Shown here: piece by piece, positions 16,324 through 24,398 of the stretch
How positions within the stretch are numbered: position 1 is the stretch's first letter
Layout of the letters: the number at the start of each line of letters is the position of its first letter
Origin: Acidobacteriota bacterium
Lineage (GTDB): Bacteria > Acidobacteriota > Terriglobia > Bryobacterales > Bryobacteraceae
Length of the DNA: 64,000 nt
Direction of reading: 5' to 3'
Assembly (NCBI GenBank): GCA_005808475.1
Contig: SYLY01000040.1
Location: forward strand, 1 to 64,000
Made by a program: the position numbers and the translations under genes
The notes under the pieces: generated by a model
The model's database searches: none
The model's input: the letters and a program-made list of their open reading frames with translations, nothing else
What the model was told of the DNA's origin: nothing

Positions 16324-18861
16324 TCAGTCCTGGCGAAGCGCCGTCATTGGCTGGACGCCGAGGGCGCGGCGAACCGGAATCAGGCAGGCAGCCGCGGCGA
16401 TGACGGCGAGCAGCGCGGGCACTCCCAGGTAGGCCCCTAGGTCGAAGCTCCGAATCCCCAGCACGGACGAGTTCGCCAGAGCCGACAGTCCGAGACAGAA
16501 CGGCAGTCCCACGACGAGTCCCACCAGCAGGCACATCGCGGCTTCGCCCAGGACGCGGCGGACCACGTGAAGCGGCCGGGCTCCGATCGCGACCAGGATG
16601 CCGATCTCGCGGCGGCGCTGTTCCACCGAGTGGCTCACGACGCTGTAGAGTCCGATCGCCGTCAGCAGCAGAGCGGCCAGTCCCAGCAGGCCGGCGATGG
16701 AGGCGGCGGCCTGAAACGGAAACCGCTGCATCGCGCCGATATCGCGGATGCTCTTGGGGTCGCAGCCGGCGCCGCCCGGGGCGCGAGCGCAGATTTCGCC
16801 AAGGTCCGCCAGCACGGCGGGCGAGATATCGTTCAGGCGGATCAGCGCGCCTCCCATCGTGGGCTGGCCCACCGAACCCGGTAGGTACACGACCGGGGCA
16901 TCGGCGGCCTCGAGAATCCAGCCGCTCTGGCTATTCGGAGCGACGCCAATCACCTGGTAGGTGACTTCCGGTCCGTTCTCGCCGCTTCCCGGGACCGCCA
17001 TGGTCAGCGGCCTTCCGATCGCGGAAAGGCCGGGCCACAGAGTCCGCGCCGCCGACTGGCTGACGACGGCGACACGTGCTCCGGCCGCCGCCTCGGAGCG
17101 GTGGAAACCGCGGCCATCCGTCAGCGGTGTGCCGAGCGTTTCGAAGAAGCGCTCATCCACGATGTTGTGGGCGATCCGGGCCGAGACCTCGCCCGCCCGG
17201 ACAGGATTCCGTTCGAGCCTTCCCCACGCGGTCACGCGCTGCACGGCGGACACGCCGGCCACGGCGGGATGCGAGCGGATCCGCTCGAGGAGATCCGCGG
17301 CCGGCCGCTCGACCTGCAGGTCGAACACGCGAGCCGTATCGAAGCCGGCGGCGGCGCCGTCAAGCCGTTGCAGATGGCGGACGAGCACTCCGGCGAGCAT
17401 CGGCAGCACGAACCCAGCGGCCACCTGCCCGCTCAACAGCACTTTCCGCAAACGTCCCTGGCGGCGGCGTTGGATGCCGGTGGCGTTCCACGCGGGGAGG
17501 AGTCCGAAGGCGCCGCCGGCGAACAGGCCGAGCAGTCCGGAGTAAGCGAATACGCGCCAGTCGACGGTTACGGGAAGCATGAGCGCCCCCGAATCCGCCG
17601 CCAGGGAGAACAGCCAGACGTGCGCGCGCGAGACGCCGATCCAGGCGAGCCAGAGTCCCGCTGCGGCGCCGATCAGCGCCAGCAGGATGCTTTCGGTCAA
17701 CAACTGCCTGACGATGCGCCAACGTCCGGCCCCGAGGGAGAACCGCATGCCGATCTCGTGGGACCGGGCGGCGGTTCTCGCCACGAAGAGATTGGCGAGG
17801 TTGGCGCACGCGATCGCCAGGACGAGCAGGAAGGTCGCGAACAGCACCGGGGCCAGTCCCGCGAGGCCGTCCGCGTCCTCGGCCAAGAAGGTATCGCGCG
17901 GTCTGACGCGGACAGCCGCCACGACGTCGTTTTCCGGTCGTTGGAACCGGAGCGCGACGGCAGTCAGCGCCGCGGCGGCGCGTTCCGGCGAGATCTCCGG
18001 GCGCAGGTGGCCGGAGACGGCCATCCGCTCGCCCATGTCTTCGCGCAGCGCCGTTATCATTCCGGATGGGACCCAGAAATCCGGCGTCGCGAGTTGGGTT
18101 CCGGTGAAGGACGGAGGCATCGCGCCGACGATCGTGAACCACGTGGTTCGGACGCGGAATTGGCGTCCGATGGGCGAGGCGGCGCCGGGGAACATCTTTC
18201 TCCAACCCGCGTCGCTCGCCACGGCGACGGGCTCGCGCTCCTCGGTTTCGGCGAAGAGCCGGCCGAGAGCGGGCGTTCCGCCGAGCGCGGAAAAGAAGTC
18301 CGCCGATACGACCACGGTCATGGCATTGCGCTGAGACGGCGCCAGCAGCCGGACTTGAAAGAGTCCGGTCACCGCGTAGAGATCCTCGAACTCGCCGCGG
18401 GCCGCGTCTCGCAGCACCGCGATCTCCCCGGGGCTCCAGCCGCCGGTGCGTTCGCCGCGTTTGCCAGTTCCTTCGAGAAATACGTGGCGCTCCGGGGCGC
18501 GAATCGGCAGCGGCCTCAGGGCGACGTTCGAATAGAGGGTGAAGAACGCGGCGTTGGCGCCAATGGCAAGCGCGAGGATGCCGGTGCAAGCGAGGGCGAA
18601 ACCAGGGCTCTTGCGGAGCACGCGGCCGGCGAAGACCAAGTCCGCGTGGAGTTCGGCGGCGAGGCGGAATCCGAGCGCGGCTCGGGCTTCCTCGCGGTAG
18701 TTTTCCATGCCGCCAAACTCGATCCGCGCGCGGCGGGCGGCTTCGCGAGGACAGAGCCCTTCGACACGCTCGAGATCGGCGGCTCGCGCCTGTTGGTGGA
18801 ACTCCATCTCGTCGCGGACGCCGTCATCGATGGCCGAGCGGCGGATCAGGCGGTTCGCCAA
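16324..18861 (-). CDS. ADOP-family duplicated ABC-type permease
   Basis: An 845-residue inner-membrane protein. The cytosolic N-terminus (RDEMEFHQQARAADLERVEG) is followed by two MacB-like periplasmic core plus FtsX-permease halves (IGANAAFFTLYSNV near 95; CANLANLFVARTAARSHEIG near 350; QRRREIGILVAIGARPLHVV near 760). This is the Acidobacteria duplicated orphan permease layout. Such proteins are usually paired with a PadR regulator, as here, and lack a dedicated ATPase nearby. The start shown is a TTG. A much better-placed ATG at 18869, coupled to the PadR stop with GGAGG upstream, opens a frame of only seven codons (see findings). Confidence 0.85.
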   Translation of the reverse strand: MANRLIRRSAIDDGVRDEMEFHQQARAADLERVEGLCPREAARRARIEFGGMENYREEARAALGFRLAAELHADLVFAGRVLRKSPGFALACTGILALAIGANAAFFTLYSNVALRPLPIRAPERHVFLEGTGKRGERTGGWSPGEIAVLRDAARGEFEDLYAVTGLFQVRLLAPSQRNAMTVVVSADFFSALGGTPALGRLFAETEEREPVAVASDAGWRKMFPGAASPIGRQFRVRTTWFTIVGAMPPSFTGTQLATPDFWVPSGMITALREDMGERMAVSGHLRPEISPERAAAALTAVALRFQRPENDVVAAVRVRPRDTFLAEDADGLAGLAPVLFATFLLVLAIACANLANLFVARTAARSHEIGMRFSLGAGRWRIVRQLLTESILLALIGAAAGLWLAWIGVSRAHVWLFSLAADSGALMLPVTVDWRVFAYSGLLGLFAGGAFGLLPAWNATGIQRRRQGRLRKVLLSGQVAAGFVLPMLAGVLVRHLQRLDGAAAGFDTARVFDLQVERPAADLLERIRSHPAVAGVSAVQRVTAWGRLERNPVRAGEVSARIAHNIVDERFFETLGTPLTDGRGFHRSEAAAGARVAVVSQSAARTLWPGLSAIGRPLTMAVPGSGENGPEVTYQVIGVAPNSQSGWILEAADAPVVYLPGSVGQPTMGGALIRLNDISPAVLADLGEICARAPGGAGCDPKSIRDIGAMQRFPFQAAASIAGLLGLAALLLTAIGLYSVVSHSVEQRRREIGILVAIGARPLHVVRRVLGEAAMCLLVGLVVGLPFCLGLSALANSSVLGIRSFDLGAYLGVPALLAVIAAAACLIPVRRALGVQPMTALRQD

Positions 18862-18865
18862 GCGG

Positions 18866-19201
18866 TCATAGCGAACCTCCGGCCGCCGCGACGGCGAGAT
18901 TCATGCCCGCCGCGAACTCCTCCCATTCGCCGAGCTCCTTGGCGAGCCGCTTGCGTCCCGCGGCCGTCAATGTATAGAACTTCGCCTTGCGGTTGTTATC
19001 GGAGACGCCCCATTCCGAGGCGATCAGGCCCTTGGTCTCGAGCCGGTAAAGAGCCGGATAGAGCGCGCCCTGTTCGATGAGCAGGCGGCCGCCGGAGAGA
19101 TGGCCGATGCGGAGAAGGATGCCATAGCCGTGCTCGGATCCGAGCGAGACGGATTTCAGTATCAACAAGTCCAGGGAACCGGGAAGGATGGGAACGGGCA
19201 C
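18866..19201 (-). CDS. PadR family transcriptional regulator
   Basis: A 111-residue winged-helix protein with the PadR core: LDLLILKSVSLGSEHGYGI at the start, EQGALYPALYRLETKGLI as recognition helix and wing, and the usual RKAKFYTLTAAGRKRL. The C-terminal dimerisation helix is short, as in the ADOP-linked subgroup. It begins with GTG at 19201 with GAGGA ten bases upstream. Its stop overlaps an ATG for the permease by four bases, so the pair form one operon. PadR proteins usually repress their own operon and release on ligand binding. Confidence 0.9.
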   Translation of the reverse strand: MPVPILPGSLDLLILKSVSLGSEHGYGILLRIGHLSGGRLLIEQGALYPALYRLETKGLIASEWGVSDNNRKAKFYTLTAAGRKRLAKELGEWEEFAAGMNLAVAAAGGSL

Positions 19202-19223
19202 GTTTCGCGTTTCCTCAGTCTCG

Positions 19224-19252
19224 ATAGTAGACCCTCTCTCCTAATCTGTCAA
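19224..19252 (-). promoter_or_regulatory. Promoter of the padR-permease operon
   Basis: On the bottom strand TTGACA (19252-19247), a 17-base spacer, then TACTAT (19229-19224). This is the strongest consensus promoter in the window. It leaves a leader of about 16 bases containing GAGGA. Its likely regulator is the PadR protein itself; a matching operator dyad was not obvious. Confidence 0.7.
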
Positions 19253-19302
19253 GGAGAGTCTTGCGCCGAGTTCCGCGTCCCTGTCGAGCTAGAATATCGC
19301 CA

Positions 19303-19491
19303 ATGCCCAGAGATTGGAAACTCGTCGCGGCCGCGCTGGCCCCCGACATCCCCGCCGAGTCTGTCGAACGCTTGCTGCCCACGCTGAACGCGCTGGAAGC
19401 GGCGTTCCGGCCTCTACTCGCCAAGATCCCCGCGGAGGGCGAACCCGCCTACGTCCAACTGGTGGGACGCGACAAGGAGGCCGGCGCGTGA
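19303..19491 (+). CDS. Small protein coupled to the amidase
   Basis: A 62-residue acidic/helical protein (MPRDWKLVAAALAPDIPAES). Its stop overlaps the GTG start of the amidase (GTGA), a strong sign of translational coupling. Size, position and helical character recall GatC, the small partner of the GatA amidase, but no GatC motif is clear, so that is only a suggestion. A TAGAAT box at 19290-19295 lies 7 bases before the ATG, giving the leaderless geometry seen at 1885 and 2367. It is divergent from padR. Confidence 0.65.
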   Translation: MPRDWKLVAAALAPDIPAESVERLLPTLNALEAAFRPLLAKIPAEGEPAYVQLVGRDKEAGA

Positions 19492-20873
19492 CCATCCGGC
19501 AGGCCGCCAATCTGCAGGGTGCGCGCAAGATCTCCTCGGTGGAGCTCACGCGGACCGCGCTCGAATCCATTCACCGGCTCGAGCCGCGCCTCAACGCCTA
19601 TATGACGATTCTCGACGAGGCCGCGCTCGCCCGCGCCACCGCGCTCGACAAGGAGCGCGATGCGGGAACCGTGCGGGGTCCGCTGCACGGCGTTCCGGTC
19701 GCGGTGAAGGACGTGTTCCGCATGAAGGGCGTGCGGACCGCGGTGGGTTCTAAGATCTTCGCCAATCACGTCCCCGATTACGACGCCGCCGGGGTGGAGA
19801 AGCTGGAAGAGGCGGGTGCGGTAATCGTGGGCAAGACGCAGATGCACGAACTGGCATACGGCGTCACGTCGAACAATCCTCACTACGGTCCGGTGCGCAA
19901 TCCCTGGAACACGGACTGCATCCCCGGCGGGTCGAGTGGTGGATCGGGCGCGACGGTGGGTGCGCGTTCGGTGGCGATGGCGATGGGTTCCGATACCGGC
20001 GGTTCGATTCGCATCCCCGCCGCTTATTGCGGCTGCGTGGGGATCAAGCCGTCCACGGGCCGCGCCAGCCGCTACGGCGTGATGCCGCTCGACTTCACGC
20101 TCGACCATATGGGGCCGATCGCCGGCTCGGTGCGCGACGCCGCGGTCTGCATGGAGGCGATCTCCGGTTTCGATCCCCGCGACGATTCGTCGGCGCGCGT
20201 GCCGGTTCCGGCGATGACTCCCGATGCCAATGTAACGCTCGAAGGCCTGCGGATCGGCCTGCCGGAGAACTTCTACTTCGACCGCGTGGACCCGGAAGTG
20301 GCGGCGACCGTGCGGGCGCTGATTCCGGTGCTCGAAAGCGCCGGCGCGCGCGTGGTTCCGGTGCGCGTCCCCGATATCGCGTCGATCAACGCCGTGAGCC
20401 GCGTAATTCTGATGTCGGAAGCGTCGGCGTGCATGTCGCGATTCCTCGGCGACCGGTCGCAATTCGGCGCCGACATTCTGGCGATGTTCGATCAGGGCCG
20501 GTTGCTGGCGGCCACCGACTACATCAACGCGCAGCGGCTGCGGCGGGTGTTCCAGCGCGAGTGGGCCGCGCTGTGGGACCACGCCGATTGCGTGATGACG
20601 CCGGCCGCGCCGATCACGGCTCCGCCGATCGGCGCCACCGAGGTGGAGATAGCCGGCGAGAAGGAGGACACGCGTTTGGCGTCCACCCGCTTCGTGCGCG
20701 CGATCAACCTGCTGAGTCTCCCCGCGTTGACGATGCCGTGCGGGTTGTCGTCGCGGAACATGCCGGTGAGCGTCCAGTTCATCGGGCAACCGTTCGACGA
20801 GCCGCTGCTGTTCCGCGTGGGCGCGGCGGTGGAGGACCGGACGGATTTCCATCTCGCCAAACCGCCGTTGTGA
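19488..20873 (+). CDS. Amidase signature (AS) family amidase
   Basis: A 461-residue amide hydrolase. The Ser-cisSer-Lys triad is Lys74 (VAVKDVF), Ser149 (GGSSGGSG) and Ser173 (DTGGSIRIPA). The spacings of 75 and 24 residues match GatA and other AS enzymes exactly. The rest of the signature is intact, so it should be active. It could be the GatA subunit of a tRNA amidotransferase or, more likely given no gatB nearby, a catabolic amidase. The start is a GTG inside the stop of the small upstream gene. A metallophosphoesterase follows after seven bases, probably in the same operon. Confidence 0.88.
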   Translation: MTIRQAANLQGARKISSVELTRTALESIHRLEPRLNAYMTILDEAALARATALDKERDAGTVRGPLHGVPVAVKDVFRMKGVRTAVGSKIFANHVPDYDAAGVEKLEEAGAVIVGKTQMHELAYGVTSNNPHYGPVRNPWNTDCIPGGSSGGSGATVGARSVAMAMGSDTGGSIRIPAAYCGCVGIKPSTGRASRYGVMPLDFTLDHMGPIAGSVRDAAVCMEAISGFDPRDDSSARVPVPAMTPDANVTLEGLRIGLPENFYFDRVDPEVAATVRALIPVLESAGARVVPVRVPDIASINAVSRVILMSEASACMSRFLGDRSQFGADILAMFDQGRLLAATDYINAQRLRRVFQREWAALWDHADCVMTPAAPITAPPIGATEVEIAGEKEDTRLASTRFVRAINLLSLPALTMPCGLSSRNMPVSVQFIGQPFDEPLLFRVGAAVEDRTDFHLAKPPL

Positions 20874-20880
20874 GGACCAC

Positions 20881-21486
20881 ATGAAGATCCTGGTATTTTC
20901 CGACATTCACGGCGACGTCAAATCGCTCGAGCGCATCATGGCGATCGAAGCCGATCTCTATTTCGCGGCCGGCGATCTGGTGACGTGGGCCCGCGGGTTC
21001 GACAAGGTGGCGGCGGCGATGAAGCCGAAGGCGGATCGCGTGTATGTGATCCCCGGCAATCACGAGTCGCCCGCGATGATCGAGGTGTTCTGCGATAGCT
21101 ACGGGTTCCAGGAACTCCACGGCAAGTCGATCGAAGTGGATGGCGTGTGGCTTGCAGGGCTCGGCTGCTCGTCACCGACGCCGTTCGATACTCCGGGCGA
21201 GTATTCGGAAGCGGAGTTCGAGGAGATGCTCGCGCCGTTCTCTGGACTGAAGCCGCTGGTGGCGATCTGCCACAGTCCGCCGAAGAGGTCGAAGCTGGAT
21301 CGCGCGGGCGAGGGGCAGCATTTCGGATCGGAGGCGATCCGGAAGTTCATCGAACGCGAGCAGCCGGCGTACTTCTTCTGCGGCCATATTCACGAGGCCG
21401 AGGGCGTGGAGGAGCGCTTCGGCGCGACCGTCGGAATCAACGTGGGGAAGAAGGCGTACCTGCTGGATCTGGCGCAGGTGCGGTAA
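20881..21486 (+). CDS. Calcineurin-like metallophosphoesterase
   Basis: A 201-residue single-domain phosphoesterase. The metal ligands are in order: DIH (Asp8, His10), GD (Asp32), GNHE (Asn60, His61), a His in CHSPP and GHIHE near the end. This is the YfcE/small MPE pattern, usually binding two Mn or Fe ions and cleaving phosphodiesters or nucleotides. It is cytoplasmic, with no signal peptide. It lies seven bases after the amidase and is probably the last gene of that operon. The physiological substrate is unknown. Confidence 0.88.
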   Translation: MKILVFSDIHGDVKSLERIMAIEADLYFAAGDLVTWARGFDKVAAAMKPKADRVYVIPGNHESPAMIEVFCDSYGFQELHGKSIEVDGVWLAGLGCSSPTPFDTPGEYSEAEFEEMLAPFSGLKPLVAICHSPPKRSKLDRAGEGQHFGSEAIRKFIEREQPAYFFCGHIHEAEGVEERFGATVGINVGKKAYLLDLAQVR

Positions 21487-21500
21487 CTTTGCCCGAAGGG

Positions 21501-21523
21501 CGGCGGGCTTGCTCTGGCCGCCG
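21501..21523. terminator. Possible bidirectional terminator hairpin
   Basis: CGGCGG (21501-21506) pairs with CCGCCG (21518-21523) in the 51-base gap between two convergent genes. There is no T-run, so the call is tentative. Confidence 0.3.
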
Positions 21524-21537
21524 AAAGCGCCGCGATC

Positions 21538-22497
21538 TTATCGCGCCGCCAGCGCCGCCGGCTGTTCCATCCGTGCCACCCGCGCGGCATAATCGTTCGC
21601 TTGCGCGACAATATCGACGCCGGCCATGGTGCTCCATGCCTCGATCAGTCTCGTCGTGAGCGGGCCCGGCTTGCCGTCGCCGACCGGACGCCCGTTGAGC
21701 TTGGTAACCGGCATGATGGCAAACGATGTGGCGGTGAAGAACGCTTCGTCGGCGTTGGCGGCTTCATAGAGGCCGAAGTCCTGCTCCACGGCGGGCGTAC
21801 CCATCTCCTCCAGCAGTTCCATTACCGCGCCGCGGCTGACGCCGACCAGAATGTTGCGCCCAGGAGGGGTCATGACCCGGCCCTTGCGAACAAGGAAGAA
21901 GTTGAACCCGGTTCCTTCCGTGATTAGCCCTTGATCGTCGGTCAGCAGAGCCCACGCCTTCGGGTCGGCCTTCTGCGCCTGCATGTTGGCCAGTTGATAG
22001 TAGACGCGGCTTCGATTCTTCACCTTGGGGTCGATGAGGTGAGCGGGGACCGAGTGCTGCCCAGGGATCACGGCATGCACACCGTTCCGGTACATGGGGC
22101 CGTACGGCGCCAGGTGCCACCAGTAGGGCCAGCAGTTGATGGTCACGGTCGGCTGGAGGCAGCCATCGAACACGCTCTTGTAGATTCCCAGCGGGCCACG
22201 CGAGACGTTGTGCATGATCTGCGCTTCCGCGCCTTCCAGCGCGTCCAGATTCAAGGCGAGAGTTTGGAGTGTCGCGTCCTCCATTTCATCGATCGTCATC
22301 CCGCAATCGATCTCGTAGTAGCGAAGGCCCGCGTAGATCCGCTCGAGGTGGTGGCGCAGCCGGAACGGCTGCTGGCGGTAGGTCCGCGTCATGTCGAACA
22401 CCATGTCTCCGAACATCAGCGCCGAGTCGAAAATCGATATACGAGCATCCTGCTCGCTCACGTACTGTCCGTTGAAGTAGACTTTCCTTGATTTCAC
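21538..22497 (-). CDS. Class IV PLP aminotransferase (branched-chain/D-amino acid type)
   Basis: A 319-residue fold-type IV aminotransferase. The likely Schiff-base lysine lies in DPKVKNRSRVYYQLAN. The cofactor phosphate loop region LITEGTGFNFFLVRKG and the final TSFAIMPVTKLNGRPVGDG strand fit the family. It could be IlvE-like, D-alanine aminotransferase-like or a 4-amino-4-deoxychorismate lyase relative. The large aromatic insert INCWPYWWHLAPYGP is unusual for IlvE, so a specialised substrate is possible. It starts with GTG at 22497, preceded by AAAGGGAC. It is divergent from module A across a shared control region. Confidence 0.85.
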   Translation of the reverse strand: MKSRKVYFNGQYVSEQDARISIFDSALMFGDMVFDMTRTYRQQPFRLRHHLERIYAGLRYYEIDCGMTIDEMEDATLQTLALNLDALEGAEAQIMHNVSRGPLGIYKSVFDGCLQPTVTINCWPYWWHLAPYGPMYRNGVHAVIPGQHSVPAHLIDPKVKNRSRVYYQLANMQAQKADPKAWALLTDDQGLITEGTGFNFFLVRKGRVMTPPGRNILVGVSRGAVMELLEEMGTPAVEQDFGLYEAANADEAFFTATSFAIMPVTKLNGRPVGDGKPGPLTTRLIEAWSTMAGVDIVAQANDYAARVARMEQPAALAAR

Positions 22498-22544
22498 CGG
22501 TGTCCCTTTTGCGCTCCAATCCTTTGATGGCGGGGCTCCCGTCG

Positions 22545-22573
22545 ATTATACACCACCGCGAATTGTGTATACT
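22545..22573. promoter_or_regulatory. Divergent promoter region with operator-like dyad
   Basis: TATACAC (22547-22553) and GTGTATA (22565-22571) form an inverted repeat with an 11-base centre. The left arm overlaps a bottom-strand TATAAT (22550-22545) facing the aminotransferase gene. The right arm overlaps a top-strand TATACT (22568-22573) facing module A. A regulator bound here could control both genes. The core GTATAC (22567-22572) recurs at 29489 and 40457. Confidence 0.45.
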
Positions 22574-22655
22574 TTATCTCGTACAATTCATGGGCCGGGA
22601 GCATCGAACGCGGGTCTTCGAAGTGTTACGCTCAGGAGTGTACGCGTGGCGGCTC

Positions 22656-24398
22656 ATGAGGCGAACTAGTGTGTTCCTGCTTGCGACCATTGCCATTCTG
22701 CCAGCTCTGCGAGGATGGGATGAGACTACGCCCAGTGAGCCTCGCCTCCTCTCGGTTTTCCCGACGGTTGCGCCGAAGGGGGGCCGGGTCCGCGTCGAAC
22801 TGCGTGGCCATGACTTGGCCGGCGTAACGCAAGCATGGCTGGATGGCGCCGGGATTGCCGGAAAACTGGCCGGGCCCGCCGAGCGGCTGGGCAGCGAGGA
22901 GTCCCCCGCGAGGCCGGAGGGCGACGGAAAGAAGCCCGCTTCCATCTACCGCATCGCGATCGATCTCGACATCGGCGCGCAGGCGCGCCCCGGCGGACAT
23001 TGGCTACGGGTGGTTTCGCCCCGGGGAGTATCGAATGCAGTCCGATTCGATGTGGCCGGTCGCGCGGTCATGATGGAGGACAGCGCCAAGCAAGCCGGCG
23101 ATCTCCCACTCCCGGTCTTGATCAACGGCAAATTGGAACGGCCCGGCGAGACGGACTTGTATTCATTCCAAGCCGGGGAAGGGCGCCGCTACTGGTTCGA
23201 TGTCATCGCCGCCGAGAATTTCGATCCCCGCGTCGGCCTGCTGAGCTCGAAAAAGAGTTGGTTCGACGGATCGCGGCCGCGCCGGGTGCTGCTCGACGAG
23301 GAGCGCTCGTTCGACCTCATGCCTGCGTCGGCCAAGGGTTCGGTGCGGACCTCGGAGCCGGGCCGATACACGGTCGAGGTGTCCTCGCTGTTCGGAAAGG
23401 GATGTGCCGGCTGCAGCTACCAGATCTCCATTTCGGGCGAGGAGGGGCGGTTGCATGCTACCGCTCCCTTGCCGGAGTCCTGGATCGAACGCGATTTTTC
23501 CCGGACGCTCGACGACCGGTGGATTCAGAAGATCGAGTCCCGGCGCGGAGCGAGGGCGGCTATGTCCCCGCTGGCGGCCGTGTTTTCGCGCGAGCGAGCC
23601 GGCGGAGAAGAACCGTCCGCGATCGCCTCTCTGCCCGCGCTGACCCAGGGCGCGATCGATCATCCGGGTGACGTGGACCAGTTCCGTTTCAAAGCCAGCA
23701 CGGGGCAGAAGCTCGTGTTCGAGATCGAGACGCCTGGGACAAAGCCGCCTCACTTCAACCCCAGGCTGGCCGTGCTCGATTCGAACGGGAAGCAGTTGTT
23801 CTCCAATATTCAGCGGCGGATCTCGCTGTTCAACAACAACGCCGAAACCGAGGTCTACCTCAAGGACATCCAGCCAAGAGCGGTCCACACGTTCACCGCC
23901 GGCGGCGAGTACGTGTTGCAGGTACGCGACCTCACTTCCCGCTACGGCAATGAATCGTACTCCTACCGGGTTCTGATTCGCCCTCAGATTCCTCACGTGG
24001 GAGAAGTGTCGAGTTCCGGCCTCGACCACATCAATCTGACTCCGGGCAGAGCCAGAAAGGTGGATGTAAACGCCATGCTCGAAGAGGGCTTTTCCGGCGA
24101 AGTGACCTACCATGCATCCGGACTGCCTCCGGGTGTCAGCATGAGGGCCGCCGGGCGCATCGTCGAAGAGCGAGCCCCGCGCGACCTGCCCGAGAACGCC
24201 GAAACCGTCCTGCCTGTGCAGTACTCGGCGACGCTGGTGTTTTCGGCATCCCGCGATGCTGACCCGAGCCACGAACCGGCGCTGGTGACGCTCGAGTGCC
24301 GCCCGCTGGTGGACGGGGCGGAAGGTCCACCCTTGCAGGTGCGCCGGTTTCCCTTGATGGTGGTGGGCGATTCAGGCGGGAAGGAGAAGCAGCCATGA
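22656..24398 (+). CDS. Secreted protein with TIG-like and pre-peptidase C-terminal-type domains (module A)
   Basis: A 580-residue exported protein with signal peptide MRRTSVFLLATIAILPALRG. Residues ~25-75 resemble an IPT/TIG-type Ig fold (LLSVFPTVAPKGGRVRVELR). Two regions (~145-250 and ~325-450) resemble pre-peptidase C-terminal (PPC) beta-sandwiches (ERPGETDLYSFQAGEGRRYW; DHPGDVDQFRFKASTGQKLV). Such proteins regularly precede DUF1549/DUF1501 genes in Planctomycetes and Acidobacteriota. It probably binds glycans or the partner proteins; catalysis is not evident. GTG 22638 is an alternative start. Its stop overlaps the next start (ATGA), giving a tight operon. Confidence 0.78.
   Translation: MRRTSVFLLATIAILPALRGWDETTPSEPRLLSVFPTVAPKGGRVRVELRGHDLAGVTQAWLDGAGIAGKLAGPAERLGSEESPARPEGDGKKPASIYRIAIDLDIGAQARPGGHWLRVVSPRGVSNAVRFDVAGRAVMMEDSAKQAGDLPLPVLINGKLERPGETDLYSFQAGEGRRYWFDVIAAENFDPRVGLLSSKKSWFDGSRPRRVLLDEERSFDLMPASAKGSVRTSEPGRYTVEVSSLFGKGCAGCSYQISISGEEGRLHATAPLPESWIERDFSRTLDDRWIQKIESRRGARAAMSPLAAVFSRERAGGEEPSAIASLPALTQGAIDHPGDVDQFRFKASTGQKLVFEIETPGTKPPHFNPRLAVLDSNGKQLFSNIQRRISLFNNNAETEVYLKDIQPRAVHTFTAGGEYVLQVRDLTSRYGNESYSYRVLIRPQIPHVGEVSSSGLDHINLTPGRARKVDVNAMLEEGFSGEVTYHASGLPPGVSMRAAGRIVEERAPRDLPENAETVLPVQYSATLVFSASRDADPSHEPALVTLECRPLVDGAEGPPLQVRRFPLMVVGDSGGKEKQP

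Noticed and set aside
17101-19080. A 659-codon top-strand frame opposite the ADOP permease and padR
   Set aside because: Composition is repetitive Arg/Glu/Gly, and it crosses two well-supported genes.
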